In this document: positions 42,355 to 52,210 of the stretch, one piece after another
Layout of the letters: each line of letters starts with the position of its first letter
Numbering within the stretch: the first letter of the stretch is position 1
Source of the DNA: Clostridiales bacterium
Lineage (GTDB): Bacteria > Bacillota > Clostridia > Oscillospirales > CAG-382
Direction of reading: 5' to 3'
Length of the DNA: 64,000 bases
NCBI GenBank assembly: GCA_003343885.1
Contig: QAKH01000048.1
Location: forward strand, 1-64,000
Notes under the pieces: generated by a model
Told to the model about the DNA's origin: nothing
The model's database searches: none
The model's input: only the letters and a program-made list of their open reading frames with translations
Made by a program: the position numbers and the translations under genes

Positions 42355-43923
42355 TTATCCTTTACAGAGAATCGTATCCAAATCCTGTTCCGGGGCAGTC
42401 GTAGGCTGAAGTCCATAAGCGTCGACAAGTACTTTTACCACAGTTTCCGAAAGAAATGCGGGCATTGTGGGACCTAAATACATATTTTTAACACCTAAAG
42501 CCAATAAAGTTAAAAGAATACACACTGCCTTTTGCTCATACCACGACAGCACAAGCGTTAAAGGCAATTCGTTGATGTCGCAGCCGAATGCTTCCGCTAA
42601 TGCTATTGCCACTTTTATTGCGCTGTAGGCATCATTACACTGTCCCATATCAAGAATTCTCGGCAACCCGTCTATCTCACCGAGATCAAGGTCATTAAAT
42701 CTGTATTTTCCGCAGGCAAGTGTAAGCACAAGAGAATCCATCGGTGTCTGTTTTACAAATTCAGTATAATAGTTACGTCCGGTATGGGCACCGTCACATC
42801 CGCCAACCAAAAAAATATGCTTAATCTTGCCGCTTTTTATCAGTTCTATGATTTTTCCGGCATTTGAAAGCACTGTTTCATGTGCAAAACCTGTTGTCAG
42901 CATGTGTCCGCCGTTAATTCCGCTCATGCTCTTATCTTGCTCATATCCTCCAAGTGAGAGCGACTGCTCAATCAAAGGTGTAAAATCTTTTTTACCTTGT
43001 TCATCTTCATCAATATGAGTAAGTCCGTCAAAGCCCACAACAGATGTTGTATAAACTCTGTCCGCATAACTTTTCCTCGGAGGCATAAGACAGTTAGTCG
43101 TAAATAAAACAGGCGCAGGAATACTTTCAAATTCTTTTTGCTGACTTTGCCAGGCCGTGCCAAAATTCCCTGCTAAATGGGTGTATTTCTTTAATTCGGG
43201 ATATGCGTGTGCCGGCAGCATTTCACCATGCGTATATATATTGATACCTTTGCCCTGCGTTTGTTCAAGAAGCTGATGCAAATCCTTTAAGTCATGGCCT
43301 GATACTACTATAAAAGGTCCTTTTTTTATATCCACATTTACCCTTGTAGGAACAGGATTGCCAAAAGTTTCTGTATTCGCCTTATCCAAAAGCTCCATGC
43401 ATTTGTAATTTACTCTGCCGAACTCCATTATAAGTCCAAGCCATTCCTCAACCGTATGAGAACGATTCAGCTCACATAAACCCTTGTAAAACCAAGACGT
43501 AACCTCATCATCAAAGTAACCCAGCTGCATAGCGTGATGCACATATGCTGCCATGCCTTTCATTCCGAAAAGCAATGTTGAACGCAGAGATACTATATCC
43601 GTTTCACCTTCAAACAACTTAACAACTTTTGAATTATCGTCACCTCCGAGCCTTCTTCGTTCATTAACCACGCGTTGAGTCAACTCTTTTATGGCTCGGT
43701 CATCAAAATTCACATTTGTGAGTGTTGTAAAGAGCCCGTCCGGAATAAGCCTGTCCGCAAGCTTGCTCCTATTTTCTTTAGCTGCCTCTGCAAGGCGTAT
43801 AAGTTCATAAATAAGTTCGTCCTGCAGATTTGCTGTGGTCGGCTGCTTGCCGCATACGCCTGTACGTACACATCCTTTATTTCCTGCCGTCTGCTGACAT
43901 TGAAAACAAAACATTTCTGACAT
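42355..43923 (-). CDS. hcp: Hybrid-cluster protein (hydroxylamine reductase)
   Basis: Carries a [4Fe-4S] and the [4Fe-2S-2O] hybrid cluster; acts on NO or hydroxylamine and in protein S-nitrosylation, protecting anaerobes from nitrosative stress. 522 residues. N-terminal cluster motif MFCFQCQQTAGNKGCVRTGVC; hybrid-cluster ligands in FTTNCLMPP, VGGCDGAHTGRNYY, LACGKYRFN and DMGQCNDAYSAI. The start ATG at 43923 follows GGGGGAAGATATT. It stands alone with no adjacent reductase (hcr). The N-terminal cysteine spacing is the class I/II obligate-anaerobe type. Confidence 0.95.
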   Translation of the reverse strand: MSEMFCFQCQQTAGNKGCVRTGVCGKQPTTANLQDELIYELIRLAEAAKENRSKLADRLIPDGLFTTLTNVNFDDRAIKELTQRVVNERRRLGGDDNSKVVKLFEGETDIVSLRSTLLFGMKGMAAYVHHAMQLGYFDDEVTSWFYKGLCELNRSHTVEEWLGLIMEFGRVNYKCMELLDKANTETFGNPVPTRVNVDIKKGPFIVVSGHDLKDLHQLLEQTQGKGINIYTHGEMLPAHAYPELKKYTHLAGNFGTAWQSQQKEFESIPAPVLFTTNCLMPPRKSYADRVYTTSVVGFDGLTHIDEDEQGKKDFTPLIEQSLSLGGYEQDKSMSGINGGHMLTTGFAHETVLSNAGKIIELIKSGKIKHIFLVGGCDGAHTGRNYYTEFVKQTPMDSLVLTLACGKYRFNDLDLGEIDGLPRILDMGQCNDAYSAIKVAIALAEAFGCDINELPLTLVLSWYEQKAVCILLTLLALGVKNMYLGPTMPAFLSETVVKVLVDAYGLQPTTAPEQDLDTILCKG

Positions 43924-44106
43924 AATATCTTCCCCCAAAAATTTATTTTTACAACTCTTATTTTTTGCAATTATTTATATTAAAATACAATATAAAAGTA
44001 ACAATTTTAGTTTCATTTTGCGGTTGATTCATGTGTTAAGTGTTTTTATTCAATCTTAGAAAAAATGACATTTTCATTTTTTTAATTATTTGGTGCATAC
44101 AACCAA

Positions 44107-44139
44107 AATATCCGTCAACTTACATTGTTGACGGATATT
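44107..44139 (-). terminator. Perfect 12-bp stem terminator
   Basis: AATATCCGTCAA (44107-44118) with TTGACGGATATT (44128-44139), followed on the minus strand by TTTGG. Ends the SLH transcript. Confidence 0.8.
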
Positions 44140-44168
44140 TACCTTTATATCGCTATAATATGTATCTG

Positions 44169-44855
44169 TTACACTGCGCTCTTATATACTCGGTAAATAA
44201 GGAGAATGCTTTGTTCAACAGTACAAGCCTCTTTAGGAGAAGCAGTAACATCTGATGTGCCGTTCATAATTCCGTTTTCTGCAAGTTCTCCGATACTTTG
44301 GACAGCCCAATCGGAAATATCTGATTTATCAGCAAATTTTTCAATGCTGCCGATAACCGGTGTTAAATCTTTTCCGGTATTCTCCTTTATAACTTCTGTC
44401 GCACGAAATACCATAGCCGCAATTTGCTCACGATTAGTTATCTCAGTCGGAGCAAACAAATTGTCACCGACGCCGTTTACAACGCCGCACTTATAAGCTT
44501 TAAGCACTGAAATGTTTGTTGTGTCAGTAAAAGTATCAGTCGGAGCGGAGTCAATCTGAGTATTTAAGACTTTTTCCAACATATTAGATACAAGTTCTGC
44601 AAACTGCTCTCGGGTTATCGTGTCCTGATATTTCGGATTGCCTGTTAAATTCGGAACTAAACCTGCATCAAGCGCCAAATCTATTTCACTCTTTGCCCAA
44701 TCGCTTGGAACATTATCTGCGAGTTCAACATTTTCGTCAATAACTACCTCGACTTGTGTTAAATCCTGTTTGTGAGCTGTCCATGCCATAGCACTTGTCT
44801 GAAACAACATTGTACCGGCAGCTACTGTTAACAAAAGTGTACGATATATTTTCAT
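44169..44855 (-). CDS. Small secreted SLH-domain protein
   Basis: 228 residues, signal peptide (LLLTVAAGTMLFQTSAMA), then three SLH units and nothing else: VPSDWAKSEIDLALDAGLVPN with TITREQFAELVSNM; FTDTTNISVLKAYKCGVVNGVGDNLFAP with TNREQIAAMVFRA; KFADKSDISDWAVQSIGELAENGIM with CTVEQSILLIYRVY. A bare SLH anchor without cargo could coat secondary wall polymers or modulate other SLH proteins. Transcribed after the 44884 gene (28 bp gap). Confidence 0.85.
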   Translation of the reverse strand: MKIYRTLLLTVAAGTMLFQTSAMAWTAHKQDLTQVEVVIDENVELADNVPSDWAKSEIDLALDAGLVPNLTGNPKYQDTITREQFAELVSNMLEKVLNTQIDSAPTDTFTDTTNISVLKAYKCGVVNGVGDNLFAPTEITNREQIAAMVFRATEVIKENTGKDLTPVIGSIEKFADKSDISDWAVQSIGELAENGIMNGTSDVTASPKEACTVEQSILLIYRVYKSAV

Positions 44856-44883
44856 AACTATATTACCCTTTCATATTTATTTT

Positions 44884-46323
44884 TTATTTTTCACACAAAG
44901 AATGATCCGCACTGTTTACAGGCAATTCACTTCCGTCGGGATAGTAATAGTATCTGTAAGTCAAATCGGCTTCGTATCTTGAAATTCCCGCAAAATCCAA
45001 CAACCACTGACGTCCGGGATCAGAATCGCACAGAGGCTGAAAATCGTTTACAAGACTTGAAGGATACCAATGCTGTTCGTACGGTATTGTATTATAGAAA
45101 GATTTTAGATCCTCGTCGCTTTCAAACGTAAATATTGTAGAAGCCACATATTTTGACAATTCTTCTGCGCATGCCTGTGAATTCATATCTGAAGTGAACA
45201 TAGAACTATTTATAATTTCACGAATCGAAATATAATAGTTATGTGTTTCTCCTGGCGCTAACTCATATGGAACGAAGAACACACCTGATGTATTGCCGGA
45301 ATAGTATGAATAACTCGTATTTGCTAATGCAACTGCAATTACTCCTGCGTCAGTCACAGGTGCAGGATTTGTAATTTCCAAGGTGACCGTTCCTATGTCC
45401 GCCTCTGACAAATTAAAACCAGTAATTTTTGCTGTGGAAGCAAATAGGCTTTCTGCCTCTTTGTTATACTCCGGCAATGCAGGCGCATGATATTCGGGTA
45501 TAAACTGTGTATCCTCAGTTTCATCAGGCAGGAAAGTATCGTCCGACGTATTTCCCCACAAAGACTCATCGGCACGATGCCCTATCCAAACTCCGTCCTG
45601 ATCGTATAACGGCATATGTACGACAGTGTTCCAATCCTGAACCAATTTCCAGTCTGTTATAAGTTTACCCGTGGTATCAATGTAAGCATACTCAAAACCA
45701 TACCATTTTTCAGGGAAGTACATATCATAGGTGCAGGTATATGGATCTTCGCGTGATAAAGATGGGTCTCTGTAAGGTTCTCTTATGACAAGAGCCTTAC
45801 CGTTTTCAAATCTGCCGGTATATATACCTGTCCCCGAATTCTGTCCTCCAACATAAAAAAGCTCATATTCCTCGTTAATGGGTATTACCTCGTTGCCGTT
45901 TGTATCAACGTATCCTATACCGCTTGTCAAACCGGAAGGATGGTCGTTTGAAGGAGTTACGGCAGAATATCCGCCTGAAAACGAATACATCATATTGTAT
46001 CTGCCTTGATTAAGATCATGGATTACTCCGTTTTTGTCTACAAAATTATCATAGTAACCTAAATAGTCATCCGGAGTTGAATAACTGTCGTGGACAAGTA
46101 AAAGCCCGTCATGAAATTCAGCACAGAAATTCCAGTTATCTGCCGAATGTTCTACAATCCCTTTTTCATTCAACGGGTACTTAAATTCCTCCCAAAACAA
46201 TCTTGTTTCTTCGTTTGGAGTTATTGAAAAACCGTCCGGTTCCATTGTATATGCAAATGCCGAGACCGTCATTATTGACAGAACCAATACGACCGCGCAT
46301 ATTTTCAACGTTTTTTCTTTCAT
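44884..46323 (-). CDS. Secreted protein with WG-like repeats
   Basis: 479 residues with signal peptide (ICAVVLVLSIMTVSAFA). The first half carries WG-type beta repeats (YYDNFVDKNGVIHDL, GIGYVDTNGNEVIPI, EYAYIDTTGKLITDWK). The second half is an unrecognised domain (TAKITGFNLSEADIGTVTLEI resembles an immunoglobulin-like strand set). AAGAAGAG-type ribosome site. Paired with the SLH gene, so maybe both are wall-associated. Function unknown. Confidence 0.7.
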   Translation of the reverse strand: MKEKTLKICAVVLVLSIMTVSAFAYTMEPDGFSITPNEETRLFWEEFKYPLNEKGIVEHSADNWNFCAEFHDGLLLVHDSYSTPDDYLGYYDNFVDKNGVIHDLNQGRYNMMYSFSGGYSAVTPSNDHPSGLTSGIGYVDTNGNEVIPINEEYELFYVGGQNSGTGIYTGRFENGKALVIREPYRDPSLSREDPYTCTYDMYFPEKWYGFEYAYIDTTGKLITDWKLVQDWNTVVHMPLYDQDGVWIGHRADESLWGNTSDDTFLPDETEDTQFIPEYHAPALPEYNKEAESLFASTAKITGFNLSEADIGTVTLEITNPAPVTDAGVIAVALANTSYSYYSGNTSGVFFVPYELAPGETHNYYISIREIINSSMFTSDMNSQACAEELSKYVASTIFTFESDEDLKSFYNTIPYEQHWYPSSLVNDFQPLCDSDPGRQWLLDFAGISRYEADLTYRYYYYPDGSELPVNSADHSLCEK

Positions 46324-46538
46324 ACATTCTCTTCTTTCTGTTTGTGATACTGCGTAATTTAATTTGCACGCTGCTGATTATATCATATAATAGTTTATAT
46401 AACAATATAAAAACATGAAATTTATTTTATTATATTAATTAACAGATACAGTTACAGATACGTATTAATACTCGTCTTTTCAATTCTGACGCTGACCTGT
46501 AAAAATCCTTCTTTCGGTTAAATTCGGCAAATAAAAAA

Positions 46539-46570
46539 CGTTTAGAGTTTTATGTCTAAACGCTTTTTAT
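46539..46570. terminator. Terminator between divergent/convergent units
   Basis: CGTTTAGA (46539-46546) with TCTAAACG (46555-46562), flanked by A and T tracts on both sides. It terminates the lyase gene on the minus strand. The remaining 46324-46538 holds only AT-rich DNA. Confidence 0.82.
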
Positions 46571-46587
46571 TTATTAAAAACTTAATT

Positions 46588-48702
46588 TCATTCTCTGATA
46601 AGTTTTGCGGTTACAGGAGCGATGTTTTGATCAGCATATGAAAAACTACTTTCCGAAAAATTAAACACAAGCGTATAGCGCTTACCGTCAGCTCCGTCAA
46701 CAGAGATTCCCCTGACATTTTCCGGGAGTCTTTCAATTTTTCTTATACTTTGCGCCATAGCCGATGTTTCAAGCGCATTGCCTACATTCATTGCAAACGA
46801 CGTATCAATCAGTATATCTCCTTTTTCACGCCATTTCGGCCTAAGGTTATGTGCTCCGATTACTTCATCGCAATACAAAGTACCGTTATGGAGATTTGAA
46901 AAATCGTAGTGCGCATATCTTCGTATTTCCACCTGCCTGGATTCAGGACGGTACATATACAGCTTATCCGGAGAAGCTATGCCGAGTGCGTTGTCAACAT
47001 TTAAATAGTTGCCAAGCTCTACGGTTTCAGAACAATTTGTATTTCTGGACATGACACGTGACGCACCGTTAAAATAATACGCTCTCTTGTCTGAATTAAA
47101 TATATCGTTCGGAACATTCCAAAGTACGGATTTTACCGATTTAATAAGAGAATAATTAAGCGTTACAGCGTATTGTATACACAAAATCGTACAGTCGTCC
47201 GGCAGTGCGGCAAAAGCGATATACTTGTCGGCAAGGTGATCGATATTCTGCTGCTCTGTTATAAACTTTTCGGACGTGCACCTGACAATTCCGCTTGTCA
47301 CAAAACCACCGTCAAAAAACTCTGAATTATGCGAGAGGATTTTTTGTGGATTAAGCGCTCCTCCTCCAAGTATTTCACCGGATAGATTGAACCGCCACTC
47401 GGCAAGGTCTGAGTGCTCTAAATTGGCGCACATTCCCTGCGGCGGTTCGCTTGAACGCCAAATAAAAGAGGCAAGCCGCTTTTTATTTTTTACAAATCCG
47501 GCTCCGTGACACTCTGCCTGCCAGGAGGCAATCTGCGTACAAGCTGATTTTCCGGAAAGGTCAATTCCGAATTTTCCCGACCAGTACTGCAGCATTGAAA
47601 GGACAACGGCACGATCGCTTTCAAGGCGTGTATAATATATCAAAGAATGTTCCTCAAGGTACCCTGCCCTCTCGGAAAGAAACGAACCGTCTCCGTTACA
47701 CTTGATTTCTTTATGCAGGATTTCCATCCATCCACGCATAAGTCCGCTGCAATCTTCACCGAAAGCGTCAGATACAAACATCCACATCGGGAGTGCGTAG
47801 TCCTGACAGTAACAATATCTTGCCCTGCTGTCACCGCCTATACGTATAAGACGACCGTCATCGAATGTAAGCGTTCGTATAAGCTGCCACAACTCATACG
47901 CATGGCGCATGAGAGCCTGCGGAGGCTTAACGCCTGCCGACTTATACGAGAAATACAGCATGGCAATGTTGCTGAGGCATATAACCATATATCCGACATT
48001 CATATAGTTATGATGATCACAGGCATAATTTTCGTACATATTAGCGCCGACAAACAAATCTTTTACCTTATATCCGTCGACAACATCTTCGCTTTGCTCA
48101 TCACTTGGCACTGATATACCGTTTACAAGAAATTTTATTCCCTTTTCTATATACCTGTCAAAATTGGGGCAGTCCGGGTAATACAGAGTACATCTTAACA
48201 ATGCCGCACCGTTCCATATGTTGCTTTCCGGCTTGTTTTTATCCCCCGGAAGTCCGGCTATTATCTCATAATTTTCAAGCAGCCAGTCCGCCTCTGACAA
48301 AAGAACACGGCGCAGCAGCCGGTGGTCATCCGGAGTCAGCTCGTTCCAAAGCGCCTCCACAGCATGCATCATTCTTTCGGTTCCGAGAACACTTATCCAA
48401 GTATGTCCCCACTTTTCTCCGTCAGCGCACGTAATATTGCCCTCGATATGGCTCTCAAGGTTGAATCGCAGCATGGCAAGTGCCTGTTCTTTTACTTTAC
48501 TTCTCGTAAGACCATAGTCCTCAAAACGTATATCTTCATCAAGTGCTGCTATTGCAAACGCCGCAAAGGCTTTCTGATTGGTTTGATTTCCCCAGCCGTT
48601 GTATCCGTTGCCGTAGCTTATAAGATACGGGGAATCTGAAACCTTATGCAGATACCCTTGAGAAAATTTAATCCATGAAGCAAGTTCTTGTGAGAACTTC
48701 AT
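46588..48702 (-). CDS. Putative polysaccharide lyase, (alpha/alpha)-toroid type
   Basis: 704 residues from the ATG at 48702 (AAAGGGGAG upstream). No signal peptide, so cytoplasmic. The N-terminal ~380 residues look like an alpha-toroid (WGNQTNQKAFAAFAIAAL, SNIWNGAALLRC, NYACDHHNYMNVGYMVICLSNIAMLYF); the HH-NY and later ERAGYLEEHSLIYYTRLESDR are candidate active-site segments. The C-terminal half is beta-rich, as in heparinase/hyaluronate-lyase families. The exact family is not recognised. Lies 25 bp after the heparinase II/III gene, so the two probably act on one substrate. Confidence 0.65.
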   Translation of the reverse strand: MKFSQELASWIKFSQGYLHKVSDSPYLISYGNGYNGWGNQTNQKAFAAFAIAALDEDIRFEDYGLTRSKVKEQALAMLRFNLESHIEGNITCADGEKWGHTWISVLGTERMMHAVEALWNELTPDDHRLLRRVLLSEADWLLENYEIIAGLPGDKNKPESNIWNGAALLRCTLYYPDCPNFDRYIEKGIKFLVNGISVPSDEQSEDVVDGYKVKDLFVGANMYENYACDHHNYMNVGYMVICLSNIAMLYFSYKSAGVKPPQALMRHAYELWQLIRTLTFDDGRLIRIGGDSRARYCYCQDYALPMWMFVSDAFGEDCSGLMRGWMEILHKEIKCNGDGSFLSERAGYLEEHSLIYYTRLESDRAVVLSMLQYWSGKFGIDLSGKSACTQIASWQAECHGAGFVKNKKRLASFIWRSSEPPQGMCANLEHSDLAEWRFNLSGEILGGGALNPQKILSHNSEFFDGGFVTSGIVRCTSEKFITEQQNIDHLADKYIAFAALPDDCTILCIQYAVTLNYSLIKSVKSVLWNVPNDIFNSDKRAYYFNGASRVMSRNTNCSETVELGNYLNVDNALGIASPDKLYMYRPESRQVEIRRYAHYDFSNLHNGTLYCDEVIGAHNLRPKWREKGDILIDTSFAMNVGNALETSAMAQSIRKIERLPENVRGISVDGADGKRYTLVFNFSESSFSYADQNIAPVTAKLIRE

Positions 48703-48727
48703 GCTTTTCTCCCCTTTCCGGTGCATT

Positions 48728-50554
48728 TCACTTAAGTTTAAGTGTAAAGCTGCCGCTCTTTGCCTTAATTGAAAACATGGTACGTATAAACGTATCCGTA
48801 TTCCATGCTGACACAAGGCGGCTGTTCTCAGATTCTTCAACGTATTCGTATTCTACCTTATAACCGGATGAAAACTCGAACGAATAAATTTCCGAATCGG
48901 ACAGACGGAAAGTAAGCTCGCCGTTTCCAGTAATTTCCGGTTTTACCGCCGAAAACAGATTAAAACGATATGTTCTCTCTTTTTCAAAATCAAAACTGTC
49001 AGTGACACAAAATCCATCTTTTGCATTTACCGTACGGTGAAGCGAATTTATTCCGGAGCTGTCGCTTAAAGTATCTTTCATTTCGAGTTCCAGCACTTTT
49101 TCCGAACACACGACAGACTCTGCTTTGAATTTTGCTCCGGGAGCCTGTTCAATTCCGTCTACATCCGGTGTAGAGTGATACGGCGAACGCATAGCCCAGG
49201 CCTTAAAACGATTTTCATTAAACGTGTCCTTGGTATAGGACGGAACACCGGGATCGAGAAATACTGGGTGATCGTTTATGTAAAGCACGAACACGCCCAC
49301 GTCAAGATGTCCGTGTCCTTCATTATTTGCTCCGGCCTTTGCGCATACAAACAAGTTATTTCCATGAAATACGTTTCGTGCGGTCATTATTTGTATTTTA
49401 TCCATATAGTAAAAATCATCATGAACAAATCCGTTGTCAGTCATGTCAGTGACAAAATATTTCAATAAACTGTACGGCAAAGATGGATTGGATTTTATTG
49501 AGAAATATTTTGGCGCATAATGTGCCGCAAAATCGCACAGCTTTCTGCTGTTCATCAGCTTGCCGCAACGGTATATCATAGCGTAGTCAGGTCTGTTATA
49601 CCGTGCGCAGTCATTAAAGGTTACGAACTCGTTATCGGAAGTTATGTGCATCTTTACTATATATTCACATGCCTTACGCAAAATTTCGTTATCCGTAACG
49701 GTTATTTTGCCGCCGCTTATTTCGGAAAGCATCTCTATAAAATTCATTACGGCGCCGAGGCTTACTCCCCAGTATCCGGCACCCTCGTCACAGCTGCCGT
49801 CTGACGGTATCTGCTTTATATAATTGTCTATAACATGGCACAATGCTTCGGTAAAGCTTTCACGTTTGTGTGCGTCCGTTTCGGTAAAAGCTACAACCGC
49901 AAGCACGTTTGACGCTATCCAGGGATTCCAGTTATTCACATAGTTCCCTGACATACCGCTCCACCAGTATTCTTTATAGTTGCGCTCAAACGGGTGAAGA
50001 ATCTGTCGGTTGAGCTCGTACTTCATTCGTCTTACAACAGTGTCCGGACATGCGCTTTCAAGCTTTTCCTCAAAAAGATACAGCGCAAGCGCTATCATAG
50101 CGCCGGTTTGAGCTGAAAATAAATCCACGAAGAATACGTCGTCCTCGTATTCAAACGGCAGCTGACGGTCCTGAGGCATAGCCTTAGTCGTACCGCTGTG
50201 ATTGTTATGCGCCGGCACCTTCCACGTTGTTTCTTCGCATATTGCCCATATGATATCTATAAGCGCATCGATATATTCTCCCGAACCGAATGTAAATTCC
50301 CCGAGCATAAGGTGCATAAAGTTAATTCTGCGTTCAAAATACGGACCCTCATAACGTGTACGGTTTCCGTTGAGCACAAAATCACGGTAATACAGCGCCG
50401 GAAGGATCGGTATCGTTTCTTTTGCCGCACGGTCGGCATTTTCTCGTATTTTATCCTTAAAACGATCGACTACGTCCGCTCCCGAAAAAGACATTTTAAA
50501 TTCTTCGTACGTTGTTATTTTGTTTTTGAAATCTACTGTATCAAAAAGTTTCAC
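48728..50554 (-). CDS. Heparinase II/III-family lyase
   Basis: 608 residues from GTG at 50554 (GGGAGG 8 nt upstream). N-terminal alpha-toroid (YWWSGMSGNYVNNWNPWIASNVLAV, DGSCDEGAGYWGVSLGAVMNFIEML) and the C-terminal beta-sandwich module of heparinase II/III with NNEGHGHLDVGVFVLYINDHPVFLDPG, including the H-x-H-x-D motif for metal or catalysis. No signal peptide, so it handles imported oligosaccharides, if enzymatically active. No transporter, sulfatase or glucuronyl hydrolase gene is adjacent, so the substrate cannot be inferred. Confidence 0.85.
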   Translation of the reverse strand: MKLFDTVDFKNKITTYEEFKMSFSGADVVDRFKDKIRENADRAAKETIPILPALYYRDFVLNGNRTRYEGPYFERRINFMHLMLGEFTFGSGEYIDALIDIIWAICEETTWKVPAHNNHSGTTKAMPQDRQLPFEYEDDVFFVDLFSAQTGAMIALALYLFEEKLESACPDTVVRRMKYELNRQILHPFERNYKEYWWSGMSGNYVNNWNPWIASNVLAVVAFTETDAHKRESFTEALCHVIDNYIKQIPSDGSCDEGAGYWGVSLGAVMNFIEMLSEISGGKITVTDNEILRKACEYIVKMHITSDNEFVTFNDCARYNRPDYAMIYRCGKLMNSRKLCDFAAHYAPKYFSIKSNPSLPYSLLKYFVTDMTDNGFVHDDFYYMDKIQIMTARNVFHGNNLFVCAKAGANNEGHGHLDVGVFVLYINDHPVFLDPGVPSYTKDTFNENRFKAWAMRSPYHSTPDVDGIEQAPGAKFKAESVVCSEKVLELEMKDTLSDSSGINSLHRTVNAKDGFCVTDSFDFEKERTYRFNLFSAVKPEITGNGELTFRLSDSEIYSFEFSSGYKVEYEYVEESENSRLVSAWNTDTFIRTMFSIKAKSGSFTLKLK

Positions 50555-50705
50555 ATTGCAAACCTCCCACAGAACAAATATACGCTCATTCGTTTCGCTT
50601 TTACTGAAACGTCACCTATTATCGTCAATTATAACCACACTTGCCGTTTTTTTCAATGACAAATAGTATAAAACTTTGCATATAGTATATTTTTCCGACA
50701 ATCAA

Positions 50706-52007
50706 TTACGAGTAGTGTGACAAAAACGGCTGTATACTGTGCTCAGAGGACAGTGACGGTCTGTAAAGAGTTTTGTCTGAATATAATACGGCACGAGTTA
50801 TCGCACTGTTTCCGAATCTTAAGTGAATATCGTCTATTGCTTCATCAAGGCTGTACATTTTTTCTGTTTCTTTTTGGCTTTTTTCAAAGAGCGAGTGCTG
50901 ATAGTTCTGTTCTCTTGCAACAAGTCCGCAGGTACGTACACCTAAAGCTCTAAGCGCTATACTTTCGGAAAAATTATCTTTAAACAGCTCAAGCGCCTCC
51001 GATGCCAAAGTTCCTGCATTATCCGTAGGAAAAATTGTTCGCTGTGCCTCCGAAACCTTAAAGTTTGTGTCCTTAACCTGAAGTTGGACAACGGTTGCCA
51101 TCAGTCCTGCTTTTCTTAATCTTGCCGCAACCTTATCGCAAAGCGAATATATCATTATTTTTCTGTCCTGTTTACTCACTATATCTCTTGGCGGTGTTTG
51201 CGAATTTCCCAGGCTTTTTATAAGCGGTTTGTCCGTTGTTTTCTGAACGGCGGAAGTATCGTGCCCGCATGCGTTCATATACAGGCTTACGCCGTTTTTC
51301 CCAAGAATGGATTTAAAAAGACTTATCTCAGTATTTGCCGCATCACCTATGGTTTCGATACAAAAACTTTTCAGCCGCTTTTGAGTGCTTCTGCCGGCGT
51401 ACATCAGCTCTCCTATCGGAAGCGGACAAATTTTATCCGAATACTGCTGCGGTCCGAAAACCGTGACTGCGTCAGGTTTCCTGTAATCGGAAGCAAGCTT
51501 CGCAAAAGTTTTATTATCACTAACGCCCACGGATACGGTAAGGCCTGTGCTCTCATAAATTTCCCTGCGAATAGAATTTGCGGTTTTAACGCCGTCCGAC
51601 AAGCTTTTCACGCCCTGTATGCCCGTAAGTTCAATCCACGCCTCATCCATGCCGAACGGTTCTATCCTGTCGCTGTATTTCTGATATATTTTACGTACTT
51701 TCTCCGAATAATACAAATATTCCTCATGATGCGGCTCAAGCACTATCATTCCCGGACATAGCTGTTTTGCCTGCCAGATTGCCTGTCCTGTTTTTACCCC
51801 GTATTTCTTAGCTATATTGTTTTTGGCAAGTACAATTCCGTGACGCTGTTCACTGCTTCCGCAAACCGCCACAGGATATGCGCTTAATTCCCTATGCTTT
51901 AAGCACTCGACAGAGGCAAAAAAATTATTCAAATCAGAATGAAGTACTATCCTGCCCTCATTGACTCCCTTTCCCATTACATAACTCTCTGCTTCCTTTG
52001 AATACAT
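50706..52007 (-). CDS. dinB: Y-family DNA polymerase IV
   Basis: Error-prone translesion polymerase. 433 residues: HSDLNNFFASVECLKHRELSAYPVAVCG (first catalytic Asp), FGMDEAWIELTG (catalytic Asp-Glu; note DEAW rather than DEAY/DEVF), GVSDNKTFAKLASDYRKPDA, HhH region, and the little-finger domain. No obvious C-terminal beta-clamp motif was identified, though SLFEKSQKETE may be near it. GGAG before the ATG. Promoter carries LexA-like boxes, so it belongs to the SOS regulon. Confidence 0.92.
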   Translation of the reverse strand: MYSKEAESYVMGKGVNEGRIVLHSDLNNFFASVECLKHRELSAYPVAVCGSSEQRHGIVLAKNNIAKKYGVKTGQAIWQAKQLCPGMIVLEPHHEEYLYYSEKVRKIYQKYSDRIEPFGMDEAWIELTGIQGVKSLSDGVKTANSIRREIYESTGLTVSVGVSDNKTFAKLASDYRKPDAVTVFGPQQYSDKICPLPIGELMYAGRSTQKRLKSFCIETIGDAANTEISLFKSILGKNGVSLYMNACGHDTSAVQKTTDKPLIKSLGNSQTPPRDIVSKQDRKIMIYSLCDKVAARLRKAGLMATVVQLQVKDTNFKVSEAQRTIFPTDNAGTLASEALELFKDNFSESIALRALGVRTCGLVAREQNYQHSLFEKSQKETEKMYSLDEAIDDIHLRFGNSAITRAVLYSDKTLYRPSLSSEHSIQPFLSHYS

Positions 52008-52025
52008 GACTTTTTCTCCTCATTT

Positions 52026-52093
52026 AGAACAAATGTTTTTTGTTGCATAGAAATTTTAGCACATCTGTTCGAATTTGTCAAGAACAAATGTTT
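52026..52093 (-). promoter_or_regulatory. dinB promoter with three LexA-like boxes
   Basis: Minus-strand promoter: TTGACA (52076-52081), 17-bp spacer, TAAAAT (52053-52058). The 13-mer AGAACAAATGTTT occurs twice, at 52026-52038 and 52081-52093, and CGAACAGATGTGC (minus) fills the spacer exactly (52059-52071). All resemble the Firmicutes LexA site (GAAC-N4-GTTY), so repressor would cover -35, spacer and the early transcript. Confidence 0.85.
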
Positions 52094-52210
52094 GGAAATA
52101 ATTTTGTAAAATAAAGGAATAAAAAAGGAACAAAAAGTTTAATAGTTACGTCATATAAGCGAAAATGTTTTTGTGCGGTAAAAAGTTACTTTAAAACGAG
52201 GTAATGTGTG

